In this document: piece by piece, positions 39,522 through 48,648 of the stretch | How the letters are laid out: every line of letters begins with the position of its first letter | Position numbering within the stretch: position 1 is the stretch's first letter | Origin: Bradyrhizobium guangdongense | GTDB lineage: Bacteria; Pseudomonadota; Alphaproteobacteria; Rhizobiales; Xanthobacteraceae | Assembly: GCF_004114975.1 (NCBI RefSeq) | Contig: NZ_CP030051.1 | Span: 3,038,001 to 3,102,000 of the forward strand | Length of the DNA: 64,000 nucleotides | Direction: 5' to 3' | Notes under the pieces: generated by a model | Seen by the model: the letters and a program-made list of their open reading frames with translations, nothing else | Database searches by the model: none | Told to the model about the DNA's origin: nothing | Program-made: the position numbers and the translations under genes

Positions 39522-40022
39522 ATGGCAGAGAATGAAGCGGAAGGCGGCGCAGCCACTGAGGGCGCCGAAGCTGCCCCGCCGAAGAACAAGCTCAAGCTCA
39601 TCATCATGGCCGTCGGCCTGCTTGCCGTTCTCGGCGGGGGCGCCGCGACCTGGTTCTTCTTCTTCCGTCATGGCGATGAGGAGCATCATGCCGAGGCGGC
39701 GCCTCCGCCGAAGCCACCGGCCTTCGTCGACGTGCCCGACATGATGGTCAACCTCGCCGGCGCGCCCGGCGAGCGCGTGCAGTATCTGAAGCTCAAGATC
39801 GTGCTCGAGCTGAAGGAAGAGAAGCAGATCGAGGCGATCAAGCCGTCGATGCCGCGGGTCACCGACATCTTCCAGACCTATGTGCGCGAGCTCCGCTCCT
39901 CCGACCTAAACGGTTCGGCCGGCATCTTCCGCCTCAGGGAGGAGCTGACCAAGCGCGTCAACGCCGCAGTCGCGCCGATTCAGGTCAGCGCGGTGCTGTT
40001 CAAGGAAGTCGTGCTCCAGTGA
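39522..40022 (+). CDS. fliL: Flagellar basal body-associated protein FliL
   Basis: A 166-residue single-pass inner-membrane protein. The membrane helix is KLIIMAVGLLAVLGGGAATWFFFF (about residues 26-49). The periplasmic FliL domain includes FVDVPDMMVNLAG, YLKLKIVLELKEE and the end LREELTKRVNAAVAPIQVSAVLFKEVVLQ. It surrounds the stator units and supports torque. An acidic low-complexity N-terminus faces the cytoplasm. First gene of fliL-fliM-DUF6468-motE. Confidence 0.94.
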   Translation: MAENEAEGGAATEGAEAAPPKNKLKLIIMAVGLLAVLGGGAATWFFFFRHGDEEHHAEAAPPPKPPAFVDVPDMMVNLAGAPGERVQYLKLKIVLELKEEKQIEAIKPSMPRVTDIFQTYVRELRSSDLNGSAGIFRLREELTKRVNAAVAPIQVSAVLFKEVVLQ

Positions 40023-40052
40023 GGATGCTGCGGAAGGGGACGGGCTAGCGTC

Positions 40053-41255
40053 ATGGCTGGCAACGAGCAGATGGACCAGGATGCGATTGCCGCCCAATGG
40101 GAGGCATCGCTCGATTCCGAGGATCCCGCGGAGGCCGCGAAGGCTGCTGCTGAAAACGAACTGTCGGAAACCATGGCCCTGCAATGGGCCGCCATGGTCG
40201 AGGACGGCAGCCGCGATCTCGGCAACGGCAAGAATTCCGGCGAACGGGTGCTGTCGCAGGAGGAGATCGACAATCTCCTCGGCTTCACCGTCGGTGACGT
40301 CACGCTCGACGACCATTCCGGCATCCGCGCGATCATCGATTCGGCGATGGTCTCCTACGAGCGTCTGCCGATGCTCGAAATCGTCTTCGACCGCCTGGTG
40401 CGGCTCCTGACGACCTCATTGCGTAATTTCACCTCCGACAACGTCGAAGTTTCGCTTGACCGCATCACCTCGGTGCGGTTCGGCGACTACATGAACTCGA
40501 TCCCGCTGCCGGCCGTGCTCTCGGTGTTCAAGGCCGAAGAGTGGGAAAACTTCGGAATGGCGACGGTCGATTCGAGCCTGATCTACTCGATGATCGATGT
40601 GCTGCTCGGCGGTCGCCGCGGCAACAGCCAGCTTCGCATCGAGGGGCGTCCATACACCACGATCGAGACCGAGCTGGTCAAGCGCCTCGTCGAGGTGGTG
40701 CTGGCCGACGCCGAGCAGGCGTTCCGGCCGCTGTCGCCGGTGACCTTCACGATCGACCGGCTCGAGACCAATCCGCGCTTCGCCGCGATCAGCCGTCCCG
40801 CCAATGCGGCGATCCTGGTGCGCCTGCGCATCGACATGGAAGACCGTGGCGGCAATATCGAGCTGTTGCTTCCCTATGCGACCATCGAACCGATCCGGGC
40901 CGTTCTGCTCCAGATGTTCATGGGCGAAAAGTTCGGTCGCGACCCGATTTGGGAAGGCCATTTCGCCACCGAGATCAACCGGGCCGAGATCGCCGTCGAT
41001 GCCGTCCTCTATGAGGCCGATATTCCGCTCAAGCAGCTGATGCGGCTGAAGGTCGGCGACACGCTGCCGCTGGAAATGCGCGCCGACGCGACCGTCTCCG
41101 TACGCTGCGGCGACGTCATCCTCACGGAAGGGCGCATGGGCCGGGTTGGCGACCGCGTCGCGATCCGCGTGACGAAACCCTTGCGCAAGCCAAGTACGAC
41201 ACTTGCGATGTTCGAGAAGGTGGACGAACAGAACAAGCTAATGGAGGCCCCATGA
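40053..41255 (+). CDS. fliM: Flagellar motor switch protein FliM
   Basis: A 400-residue FliM. LSQEEIDNLLGF near residue 68 is the CheY-P-binding EIDNLL motif. It is displaced from the terminus by an alphaproteobacterial extension with two W-containing blocks (AIAAQWEASLD and ALQWAAMVED). The CheC-like middle domain includes MLEIVFDRLVRLLTTSLRNF and GMATVDSSLIYSMIDVLLGGRRG, and the FliN-like C-terminus RLKVGDTLPLEMRADATVSVRCGDVILTEGRMG. It forms the C-ring and sets rotation direction. It overlaps the next gene by 4 bp (ATGA). Confidence 0.96.
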   Translation: MAGNEQMDQDAIAAQWEASLDSEDPAEAAKAAAENELSETMALQWAAMVEDGSRDLGNGKNSGERVLSQEEIDNLLGFTVGDVTLDDHSGIRAIIDSAMVSYERLPMLEIVFDRLVRLLTTSLRNFTSDNVEVSLDRITSVRFGDYMNSIPLPAVLSVFKAEEWENFGMATVDSSLIYSMIDVLLGGRRGNSQLRIEGRPYTTIETELVKRLVEVVLADAEQAFRPLSPVTFTIDRLETNPRFAAISRPANAAILVRLRIDMEDRGGNIELLLPYATIEPIRAVLLQMFMGEKFGRDPIWEGHFATEINRAEIAVDAVLYEADIPLKQLMRLKVGDTLPLEMRADATVSVRCGDVILTEGRMGRVGDRVAIRVTKPLRKPSTTLAMFEKVDEQNKLMEAP

Positions 41256-41698
41256 ACCACTCCCTGGGAATGGCGATCGAGACGCTGGTGGCTATCCTGC
41301 TGATGCTCACGATCGGCTACTGCATCCTGCTGAACAAGCGGCTGACGCGGCTGAAGGCGGACGAGCATTCGCTGAAGGCCGTGATCGGCGAGTTGATTAC
41401 CGCGACAGAGATCGCCGAACGCGCGATCGGCGGGCTGAAGCTCGCGGTGCGCGACGTCAACGAGAATCTCGGCAGCCAGCTCGCGGCTGCGACGCAGATG
41501 TCCGACCAGCTCTACAAGCAGCTCGGCGAAGCCGACAACGTGGTGCGCCGTCTTTCCAAGATCGCGATCGCGGCGCGCCCGGTCACCAATCCGGAAGCCG
41601 CCGCCGCGCCTGCGGCCAAGGCCTCGCCTGCGAAGGCGGTGGCCGCCGCCGCCGAAGCCTTCTCCGAACGCCGACGGTCCAACGGTCTCGCCGCATAA
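41252..41698 (+). CDS. DUF6468 membrane protein in flagellar operon
   Basis: A 148-residue protein with one N-terminal membrane helix (AIETLVAILLMLTIGYCILL). A helical region LTRLKADEHSLKAVIGELITATEIAERAIGGLKLAVRDVNENLG and an Ala/Pro-rich tail follow. The layout matches the DUF6468 proteins found after fliM in alphaproteobacteria. The Caulobacter positioning protein PflI may be related, but I recall this only by context. It is translationally coupled to fliM, so a motor or positioning role is likely. Confidence 0.7.
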   Translation: MNHSLGMAIETLVAILLMLTIGYCILLNKRLTRLKADEHSLKAVIGELITATEIAERAIGGLKLAVRDVNENLGSQLAAATQMSDQLYKQLGEADNVVRRLSKIAIAARPVTNPEAAAAPAAKASPAKAVAAAAEAFSERRRSNGLAA

Positions 41699-41706
41699 AG
41701 TCAGGT

Positions 41707-42468
41707 ATGAAGTCGTTTCGTAACATACGCGTCATTCCGGTCGTCCTCGTTGCGGTCGCGGGCCTTGCCATGCTGAAAGTGGCAGGGCTCGTGATCAATG
41801 GCGGCTATGTCTTCGACTATCAGCCGAACAGTGTGAAGAAGTCCTGGGCCCAGGAGAATCTGAACTTCCCGACCGGGCGCGAGGACCCTGACATCACCGG
41901 CTCGACACATGGCGAGCCGAAGGAAGCGCCCAAGCCTGCCGCGCCCGAAAGCAAGCCCGAGGGCACCCCGGTCAAGATGGACGAGGCCCAGCCGCAAGTC
42001 TCGGCCTCTGAGCGTGCGATCCTGGAACGTCTGCAGGCGCGTCGCCAGGAGATCGAGTCCCGCCAGCGCGAGATCGATATACGCGAGAGCCTGTTGAAGT
42101 CGGCCGAGAAGCGCATCGAGAGCAAGGTCGAGGAAATGAAGGCGGTGGAATCCCGCATCACCGCGACCCAGGCCGAGCAGAAGGCGGCCGAGGCCGCGCG
42201 TATGAAGGGCCTCGTCACCATGTATGAGGGCATGAAGCCCAAGGATGCCGCGCGGGTGTTCGACCGCCTCGAGATGGGCGTGCTGATCGAGATCGCCTCC
42301 GCGATCGCCCCTCGCAAGATGTCGGACATCCTGGGACTGATGTCGCCTGAGGCTGCCGAGCGGCTCACGGTCGAGATGGCGCGCCGCGCCAACGGGGGCG
42401 GGGATCAGGCTGCTTCCGCCGGGGACCTGCCGAAGATCGACGGTAAGCCGACGCAAAAGCCGAATTGA
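41707..42468 (+). CDS. motE: MotE-type flagellar protein
   Basis: A 253-residue membrane-anchored periplasmic protein with helix VIPVVLVAVAGLAMLKVAGLVI. A long coiled coil (ERLQARRQEIESRQREIDIRESLLKSAEKRIESKVEEM, about residues 112-150) is followed by a MgtE/MotE-type N domain, GLVTMYEGMKPKDAARVFDRLEMGVLIEIASAIAPRKMSDILGLM. In Sinorhizobium MotE is a periplasmic chaperone for MotC. Downstream of fliM and DUF6468, with a 9-bp gap. Confidence 0.88.
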   Translation: MKSFRNIRVIPVVLVAVAGLAMLKVAGLVINGGYVFDYQPNSVKKSWAQENLNFPTGREDPDITGSTHGEPKEAPKPAAPESKPEGTPVKMDEAQPQVSASERAILERLQARRQEIESRQREIDIRESLLKSAEKRIESKVEEMKAVESRITATQAEQKAAEAARMKGLVTMYEGMKPKDAARVFDRLEMGVLIEIASAIAPRKMSDILGLMSPEAAERLTVEMARRANGGGDQAASAGDLPKIDGKPTQKPN

Positions 42469-42562
42469 GGGCTCATACTTAAGAAGTCCTTAATTGGCAA
42501 AACCTACATTCGAGGGCATGGGCCGGCATCAGTGCCGGCGTGGACCCGTCGAGCCGGAAGAA

Positions 42563-45500
42563 ATGCCGCCAATGGCGCGAGAGGCTGCCGCTGGATTTGT
42601 GTCGCGAGCCCGCGCCGTGGCGCTGGGACTGTCGCGCCATGTCCGCAAGGCGGTCTTGTTGTCGGCCTGCGCGCTGATCGGCCTTGGCACCGTTGCGCGC
42701 GCGGCCGATCCCATCAGGGGCGAGGCGAGCTTTTCGGCCGGTGGCGGCTTTGCCCGTCTCGTGATCAAGCTCGGCGAGGACGTTCCCTCCGAGGTGACGA
42801 CCGCCGGCTCCATCCTGATCATTCGCTTCGAGCGTCCCGTCGACGTTCCCGTCGATCGCGTGCCGGAAGGTGCGCCCGATTATGTGAATTCCGCCCGGCG
42901 CGACCCCGACGGCAACGCGATCCGGCTGTCGCTGGCCCGGCGCGTCACCGTCAACACCATGAATGCCGGCGAGCGGACCTTCATCGACCTCTTGCCGGAG
43001 GGATGGAAGGGCCCGCCGCCGCCGCTGCCGATGGATGTGGTGAAGGAACTGGCCGAGCGCGCCCGTGCGGCCGAGCGCGCGTTGCGCGCCCAACGCGCCG
43101 CGGCGGAGGCCAAGAAGCGTCCCGCGATCCGCGTGCGTGCTTCGGTGCAGCCGACTTTCGTGCGCTTCGTGTTCGAGATGCCCGATGGCGTCGGGGTTTC
43201 CTCAGTTCTCAACGAGCAGAAGCTGACGCTCGCCTTCAACGCCAACCTCAATTTCGACCTTGCGGATGCCGTGGTCGCAGCGCCTCCGAATGTCGCCTCG
43301 ATCAAGCAGAAAACCGACATCGACCAGACCAGCGTCGAAATCGCGCTGATCGGCGATTCCGATGTGCACTCCTTTCGCGACGACAAGAACTATGTCGTCG
43401 ACGTTGCGTTCCAGCCCGACCGGGGCAAGGCGGCCGCAACGCCTGAAGCCGCGATTGCGCAAGCCGGGGCCGGCGGTCACGCACCGGCGGCGGAAAAGCC
43501 GGCAGCTGCGAAGCCGAACGACGCTCATCGCGAGATCACCCCGCCGACGTCGGAGACGATCGCGCGCGAAGCCAAGATCGACGTCAAGCCCGATGCGAAG
43601 TCCGACGCCACGGCGCCGATCGCTGAGGCGCCGAAGCCGGCGCCTGCGGTCGCGGTCCCCGTGACGAAAGCCCCGCACGCTGCCGATGCGCCCAAGGAGG
43701 CTGTAGCACCCGCGAAGGAGGCGGACGTGCCGGTCGTGCCCGTCAAGCCGGCGCCGCCTGCGGTTGCCGAAGCGCCTAAGGAGGTCGTGGCGGAAGCGGC
43801 CAAGGAGCAGGTCAAGGAAGCGCCTAACGAGACCGCGAAGCCTGCTGTCAAGCCGGCGCCTGCAGAGGCGCAAGCTGCGCCATCGGCTTCCGTTGCCAGC
43901 GTCGATGCGCGGCGCGATAGCGATGGCCTGCGCGTGACGTTCCCATTTGCCGTGGCGACGCCGGCCGCAGCGTTCCGCCGCGGCGACACGGTGTGGCTGG
44001 TATTCGACTCGCCGAAACCGATCGACGTCGAACCGATCCGCACCCGGGGCGGCGCGATGATCGGCGAGGTCAGTCGCATGTCGCTCGAAAAAGGGCAGGC
44101 GGTGCGCATCCGTCTTACCCGTCCGCTGGTCTATGCGCTGAGCAGCGAGGAGGTGGGCAAGGAGACCAACTGGCTGCTCACGCTTGCCGACAAGATCCAG
44201 GCGACGCCGCTGCCGCTGATGATGTCGCGCAACATCACCGATCCCGCGCTCGCAAACATCGCCATCCCCTTTGCCAATCCGGGCCTGCTGCACAAGCTCA
44301 CCGATCCCGATGCCGGCGACATGCTCTACGTCGTCACCGCGCAGCGGCCGGTTCGAGGCTTCATCAAGCGGCAGGATCTCGTCGATCTCTCGCTGCTGGA
44401 ATCCGCCCACGGCATCGCGATCCGGCCGAACTCCGACGAGGTCGGCGTCGAAGTCGGTGCCGACAAGGTCATTCTCGGCAAGAAGGGCGGCCTGACGCTG
44501 TCGCCGGTCGACGTCTCGGCCGAGCGCGCGCCGACCGCGGTGCGGCCGGTGTTCAGTCCGGAGGCCTGGCGCAAGGGTCAGTCGGAAGATTTCTGGACGC
44601 GGCAGAGCGATCTGATCACCGCGATCTCGGCCGTCGAGCCGGCGCAGCGTTCGCTGCCGCGGCTCGATCTCGCCCAGTTCTACATGTCGCGCGCGATGTA
44701 TTACGAGGCCAAGGCCGTGACCGAACTGATGCTGGCCGATCCCCTCAACAAGGAGGAGAGCAGTGCGCTGATCATCCACGCGATCGCGAGCATCCTGATC
44801 GGGCGGCCGGCCCAGGGCCTGAAGGATCTGGCCAATCCCGTGATCGGCAACAGCCATGATTCCCAGCTCTGGAAGGCGCTCGCCTATGCGCGCCAGGGCA
44901 AATGGGCGGATGCCCGCGAAAAATTCAAGAACGTCGAATTCGCCATCGCCTCGCTGCCGCTCGACATCCAGCGCATCGTCACGATGGATGCGATGCGGGC
45001 CTCGCTCGAGGTCAAGGACTATGCCGGCGCCTCCAAGCGCCGCAGCGAGATCGAGGTGATCGGTGTTCCGCCGGAGGCTGCGCCCGGGTTTGCCGTGCTG
45101 CGCGGACGGCTCGCCGAAGCGCTCGGCCACGACAAGGACGCGCTCGACGACTACAGGTTCGCCGTCGACTCGAAGGACCGGCAGGCCGCCGCCGAAGCCA
45201 AGCAGCTCGAGGTCGCGCTGCGGCAGAAGCGCGACGAGATCGGCAAGGACGAGGCGCTGCGCGAGCTCGAGACGCTGTCGATGACCTGGCGCGGCGATGC
45301 GATCGAGGTCCGGACGCTGCAGATGCTGTCGCAGCTCTATTCCGAGAACGGACGCTACCGCGACGCGCTCACCGCCGCGCGGACCGCGACCAGGCTGCAG
45401 CCGAACGCGGACGCCTCGCGCCAGGCGCAGGATCTGGCGTCGGACCTGTTCACGCAGATCTTCCTGGGGCCGAAGGGTGACGAGCTGCCGCCGGTCGAGG

Positions 45501-46333
45501 CGCTCGGGATGTTCTACGAGTTCCGCGAACTGACGCCGATCGGCCGCCGCGGCGACGAGCTTATCCGGCGCCTCGCCGATCGTCTCGCCTCGGTCGATCT
45601 GCTCGACCAGGCCTCCGAGCTGCTGCAATACCAGGTAGACCACCGCCTCGAAGGCGCGGCGCGTGCCCAGGTCGCCGCGCGCCTTGCCATGATCTATCTC
45701 GCCAATCGCAAGCCCGACATGGCGATCACGGCGCTGCGGGCGAGCCGCATCAGCGACCTCTCCGGTGAGCTCAGGCAGCAGCGCCTGCTGCTGGAGGCAC
45801 GCGCGCAGAGCGACGTCGGCCGCCATGACCTCGCGCTGGACATCGTCTCGAACGTATCGGGGCGCGAGGTGCTGCGGCTGCGGTCCGACATCTTCTGGGC
45901 GGCGCGGCGCTGGCGCGAGTCCGCCGAGCAGATCGAGCTGTATTACGGCGACCGCTTCCGCGACTTCAAGCCGCTCAACGCCGTGGAGAAGAGCGACATC
46001 ATCCGTGCCGCGGTCGGCTACGCGCTCGCCGACGATTCGATCGGGCTGTCGCGCTTCCGCGAGAAATACACGCCGCTGATGAGCGAGAGCGCCGACCGGC
46101 TCGCCTTCGACATCGCCAGCAAGCCGGCAGCTGCCTCCAGCGCCGAATTTGCCGAGATCGCCAAGCTCGCCGCAAGTGTCGATACGCTGGACGGCTTCCT
46201 CCGCGAGATGAAGCAGCGCTTCCCCGATGCCAGCGCGCGTGCGCCGGGCTCGCCGCAGGCCAAGGACGAGGCCGAGCACACCGGCTCGCTGCCATCGATT
46301 CCGGTGGTGCGGCAGATCAAGATGATGCGGTAG
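42563..46333 (+). CDS. Giant exported repeat protein of the flagellar operon
   Basis: About 1,256 residues from this ATG; a TTG at 42494 would add 23. A signal region RHVRKAVLLSACALIGLGTVARAAD is followed by an AMIN-like beta domain (FSAGGGFARLVIKLGEDV, IRFERPVDVPVDRVPEGAPDYV). A 160-residue Ala/Pro/Lys-rich linker leads to a second similar beta domain (GLRVTFPFAVATPAAAFRRGDTVWLVFDSP). The C-terminal 600 residues are helical repeats, TPR-like (LAQFYMSRAMYYEAKAVTELML, ALAYARQGKWADAREKF). Probably periplasmic. No named family is recognised, but it follows motE by under 100 bp, so a motor-associated or cell-wall-anchoring role is inferred. Confidence 0.75.
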   Translation: MPPMAREAAAGFVSRARAVALGLSRHVRKAVLLSACALIGLGTVARAADPIRGEASFSAGGGFARLVIKLGEDVPSEVTTAGSILIIRFERPVDVPVDRVPEGAPDYVNSARRDPDGNAIRLSLARRVTVNTMNAGERTFIDLLPEGWKGPPPPLPMDVVKELAERARAAERALRAQRAAAEAKKRPAIRVRASVQPTFVRFVFEMPDGVGVSSVLNEQKLTLAFNANLNFDLADAVVAAPPNVASIKQKTDIDQTSVEIALIGDSDVHSFRDDKNYVVDVAFQPDRGKAAATPEAAIAQAGAGGHAPAAEKPAAAKPNDAHREITPPTSETIAREAKIDVKPDAKSDATAPIAEAPKPAPAVAVPVTKAPHAADAPKEAVAPAKEADVPVVPVKPAPPAVAEAPKEVVAEAAKEQVKEAPNETAKPAVKPAPAEAQAAPSASVASVDARRDSDGLRVTFPFAVATPAAAFRRGDTVWLVFDSPKPIDVEPIRTRGGAMIGEVSRMSLEKGQAVRIRLTRPLVYALSSEEVGKETNWLLTLADKIQATPLPLMMSRNITDPALANIAIPFANPGLLHKLTDPDAGDMLYVVTAQRPVRGFIKRQDLVDLSLLESAHGIAIRPNSDEVGVEVGADKVILGKKGGLTLSPVDVSAERAPTAVRPVFSPEAWRKGQSEDFWTRQSDLITAISAVEPAQRSLPRLDLAQFYMSRAMYYEAKAVTELMLADPLNKEESSALIIHAIASILIGRPAQGLKDLANPVIGNSHDSQLWKALAYARQGKWADAREKFKNVEFAIASLPLDIQRIVTMDAMRASLEVKDYAGASKRRSEIEVIGVPPEAAPGFAVLRGRLAEALGHDKDALDDYRFAVDSKDRQAAAEAKQLEVALRQKRDEIGKDEALRELETLSMTWRGDAIEVRTLQMLSQLYSENGRYRDALTAARTATRLQPNADASRQAQDLASDLFTQIFLGPKGDELPPVEALGMFYEFRELTPIGRRGDELIRRLADRLASVDLLDQASELLQYQVDHRLEGAARAQVAARLAMIYLANRKPDMAITALRASRISDLSGELRQQRLLLEARAQSDVGRHDLALDIVSNVSGREVLRLRSDIFWAARRWRESAEQIELYYGDRFRDFKPLNAVEKSDIIRAAVGYALADDSIGLSRFREKYTPLMSESADRLAFDIASKPAAASSAEFAEIAKLAASVDTLDGFLREMKQRFPDASARAPGSPQAKDEAEHTGSLPSIPVVRQIKMMR

Positions 46334-46528
46334 CGAAAACGACCCCATTGCACAGTAGACGGCAGCAATCCCATCGATGAATTGGCCGATGCTGCGCGTG
46401 AATGCGGATTTTTCGAAATAGATTTGACTCCTCGGACAACACCGGCATGATGCCATCATGCGCATCGCCCCGCTGTCGCCAGGATACCCCGTGGCCAAGC
46501 TCGGCGCGCGATGGCTCCTTGTACGGTG

Positions 46529-47299
46529 CTACCCCCCGTAACTCTGCACCAGGCTCCCCGCCACCAGCGACCAGCCGTCGACCAGCACGAAGAAGATCAG
46601 CTTGAACGGCAGCGAGATCGTCGCCGGCGGCAGCATCATCATGCCCATCGACATCAGCACCGAGGCGACGACGAGGTCGATGATCAGGAAGGGGAGGAAC
46701 AGCAGGAAGCCGATCTCGAAGGCGCGCTTCAGTTCGGAGATCATGAAGGCGGGGACGAGGATGCGCAGGGCCAGCTCGTCGGGTGTGGCCGGCGGCGGTT
46801 CACCCGACAGGTCCAGAAACAGCTTCAGGTCCTTCTCGCGCACGTTCTTCTGCATGAAGCCGCGCAAGGGGACGGACGCACGCTGAAGAGCATCCTCGAC
46901 GCCGATCTGGTTGGCGACGAGCGGGCGGATGCCGTCGTCGTAGGATTTCTGCAGGACCGGTCCCATCACGAAGAAGGTGAGGAACATCGCCAGCGCCAGG
47001 ATCACCGAATTCGGCGGCGCGGTCGCGGTCCCCATGGCGGTGCGCAGCAGCGAGAGCACGACCACGATGCGCGTGAACGACGTCATCATGATCAGGATCG
47101 ACGGCGCGATCGACAGCACCGTGAGCAGCGCGATCAGCTGGATCGCGCGCTCGGTGACGCCGCCACCGCCCTGGCCGCCGAGATTGATGCTGATGTCCTG
47201 CGCGTGCGCAGGCGTGACAAGGAAAGCCGTGGCGAGCACGGCCGCGGCGATCAGGACAGAAGGGACAAGAACTCTACGCGGGAAGGACGGCAGCCTCAC
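46529..47299 (-). CDS. fliP: Flagellar export gate protein FliP
   Basis: A 256-residue polytopic protein with a cleavable-type signal (VLVPSVLIAAAVLATAFLVTPAHA). Family motifs are LLTVLSIAPSILIMMTSFTRIVVVLSLLRTAMGTATAPPNSVILALAMFLTFFVM and PAFMISELKRAFEIGFLLFLPFLIIDLVVASVLMSMGMMMLPP, with four membrane helices. It assembles with FliQ and FliR into the export gate. It overlaps fliO by 4 bp. Confidence 0.96.
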   Translation of the reverse strand: MRLPSFPRRVLVPSVLIAAAVLATAFLVTPAHAQDISINLGGQGGGGVTERAIQLIALLTVLSIAPSILIMMTSFTRIVVVLSLLRTAMGTATAPPNSVILALAMFLTFFVMGPVLQKSYDDGIRPLVANQIGVEDALQRASVPLRGFMQKNVREKDLKLFLDLSGEPPPATPDELALRILVPAFMISELKRAFEIGFLLFLPFLIIDLVVASVLMSMGMMMLPPATISLPFKLIFFVLVDGWSLVAGSLVQSYGG

Positions 47300-48285
47300 G
47301 AAGACGGCTTCGGACGGCCGAGCAGCGAGGCCATCTCGTCTTCGAGATTTTCAAAGCTGGTCTTCTCCGCGGCCGGCTTGGCCGGCGCGGCCGGAGGTGC
47401 CGGCGGCTCGGCGCGTGCGGCGCGTAGTGGAGGCGCATCCGGTGCAACGGGGGGAGCAATGGTCTCACCGGCCGGACGGCGCAGGGCCGCCTCGAGGCGC
47501 TGCGCCATCTCGGCGAGATTTTGCTCGGCGCTCGATGGTGCGGCAGCCGCAGGAGCCGGCGGCGGAACGGGTGGTGCCTGTAATCCCGACGGGGCCTGCG
47601 TTACGGGCGGTGCGGGCGGCGGCGCGGCTGCGCGCTCGGCGCGCACCGGAGGCACCTTCACCGGCTCGCTCTGGCGCGGCGGGCGCGGCATCGGCGGCGG
47701 CTCGCTGCGCGCGACGCGCGGCGGCATCGGCTCGGGACGGGGCTCACGCTCGAAGCGCGGTGGCGTCGGTTCAGGCGAGAAGCCGCCGAGCTGCGGTTCG
47801 CCGCGGCGCTCGGCCAGGTTCGGTGCCGGCCGACGGACCTCATCGGCGAAAGAGGGACGTGCGGGCCGCGGCGGCGGCTCCGGCATGTGCGGTTCGGGAT
47901 GGTCGAGCACTTCGGGCCGCGGGGCTTCGTCGGTCCAGCTGCCGGCGTCGGGCATCGGCGCGAGTCGCGGCGCCTCGGCCGCGCTGGGGCGTTGCGGAAT
48001 CTGGTCACGGCCAGCCGCGGCTCGAACGATATTGGGCTCGACGACGATGTCGGTCGGACCGCCGATCATCAGGAGATGTTCGACATTGTCCCGGCGGACC
48101 AGCACAAGGCGCCGGCGGCCATCGACCGCGGCGGCGTCGATCACGGCGAGCCGGGGCATCCTGCCGCGCTGGGTATTGGCGCCAAGCCGGGTGCTCGCGA
48201 ATCGGCGGACCAGCCACGCGGCGACGCCGATCAACGCCAGCACGACGATGAACGCGACGATGAAGGTGATAGGGCTACCGTTCAT
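47296..48285 (-). CDS. fliO: FliO-type protein with long proline-rich tail
   Basis: A 329-residue protein. It has an N-terminal membrane helix PITFIVAFIVVLALIGVAAWLVRRF and the FliO core LAVIDAAAVDGRRRLVLVRRDNVEHLLMIGGPTDIVVEPNI (about residues 45-87). The remaining 240 residues are Pro/Ala/Arg-rich and predicted disordered. FliO helps FliP oligomerise. The tail is far longer than in enteric FliO but common in rhizobia. A possible sigma-54 element lies 20-35 bp upstream. Confidence 0.85.
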   Translation of the reverse strand: MNGSPITFIVAFIVVLALIGVAAWLVRRFASTRLGANTQRGRMPRLAVIDAAAVDGRRRLVLVRRDNVEHLLMIGGPTDIVVEPNIVRAAAGRDQIPQRPSAAEAPRLAPMPDAGSWTDEAPRPEVLDHPEPHMPEPPPRPARPSFADEVRRPAPNLAERRGEPQLGGFSPEPTPPRFEREPRPEPMPPRVARSEPPPMPRPPRQSEPVKVPPVRAERAAAPPPAPPVTQAPSGLQAPPVPPPAPAAAAPSSAEQNLAEMAQRLEAALRRPAGETIAPPVAPDAPPLRAARAEPPAPPAAPAKPAAEKTSFENLEDEMASLLGRPKPSS

Positions 48286-48304
48286 ACCTGTCCCCGGTAA
48301 ATGG

Positions 48305-48320
48305 CGCTTCTCTCGTGCCT
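48305..48320 (-). promoter_or_regulatory. Possible sigma-54 promoter of fliO-fliP
   Basis: On the minus strand AGGCAC-GAGAG-AAGCG keeps the GG-N10-GC core but deviates at the flanks. It would give a leader of only about 9 bases before the fliO ATG. The palindrome at 48382 lies about 65 bp upstream. Confidence 0.4.
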
Positions 48321-48381
48321 ATGGTCGGACGTGCCGACCACCGGCCTGCGATGCCCCAAAACTGCGATTTCTTAACGTTCC

Positions 48382-48398
48382 ACGGCAAGTTTTGCCGT
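48382..48398. promoter_or_regulatory. FlbD/ftr-like palindrome between fliO and flgB
   Basis: ACGGCAA-GTT-TTGCCGT is a perfect 7-bp dyad of the CGGC-N7-GCCG class seen upstream of flgE and between flgI and fliX. Confidence 0.55.
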
Positions 48399-48552
48399 CC
48401 CCAACTCTTAATAACCCATGAATCGCCCGATCCAAAACGACTTCTTGGCCTCTGCGCAGGCCGCCAAGCGGTCGGGTTAATGCGGCTTTTGAAGGGGGCG
48501 AATCACGGCGAGCCGTTTCATGTCTCAATCAGAAACATGTATCCGCCGTGCC

Positions 48553-48568
48553 TTAACCACCTGTTAAC
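48553..48568 (+). promoter_or_regulatory. CtrA-type box of the flgB operon
   Basis: TTAA-CCACCTG-TTAAC, an exact consensus match extended to TTAACCAT. It lies 81 bp before the flgB start and is therefore the likely promoter element for flgB-flgC-fliE-fliQ-fliR-flhB. Confidence 0.72.
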
Positions 48569-48574
48569 CATACA

Positions 48575-48591
48575 CGCGGCAAATTCTGCCT
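48575..48591. promoter_or_regulatory. FlbD/ftr-like element overlapping the flgB promoter
   Basis: CGGC-AAATTCT-GCCT has CGGC-N7-GCC spacing and begins 7 bases after the CtrA box. A factor bound here would sit on the flgB transcription start region, suiting repression of an early operon. Confidence 0.45.
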
Positions 48592-48648
48592 AGCTTGGGG
48601 CCAAGGTTTGCACTTGGGACCTCTTGCGAGGCGGAAGGAGCCGCAACG

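Noticed and set aside
42532..43446. Long open frames overlapping the giant motE-linked gene on both strands (one over 1,000 codons on the minus strand)
   Set aside because: High GC makes long shadow frames. These are Arg/Asp/Gly-rich, lack domains and lie wholly under a gene with clear signal and domain structure.
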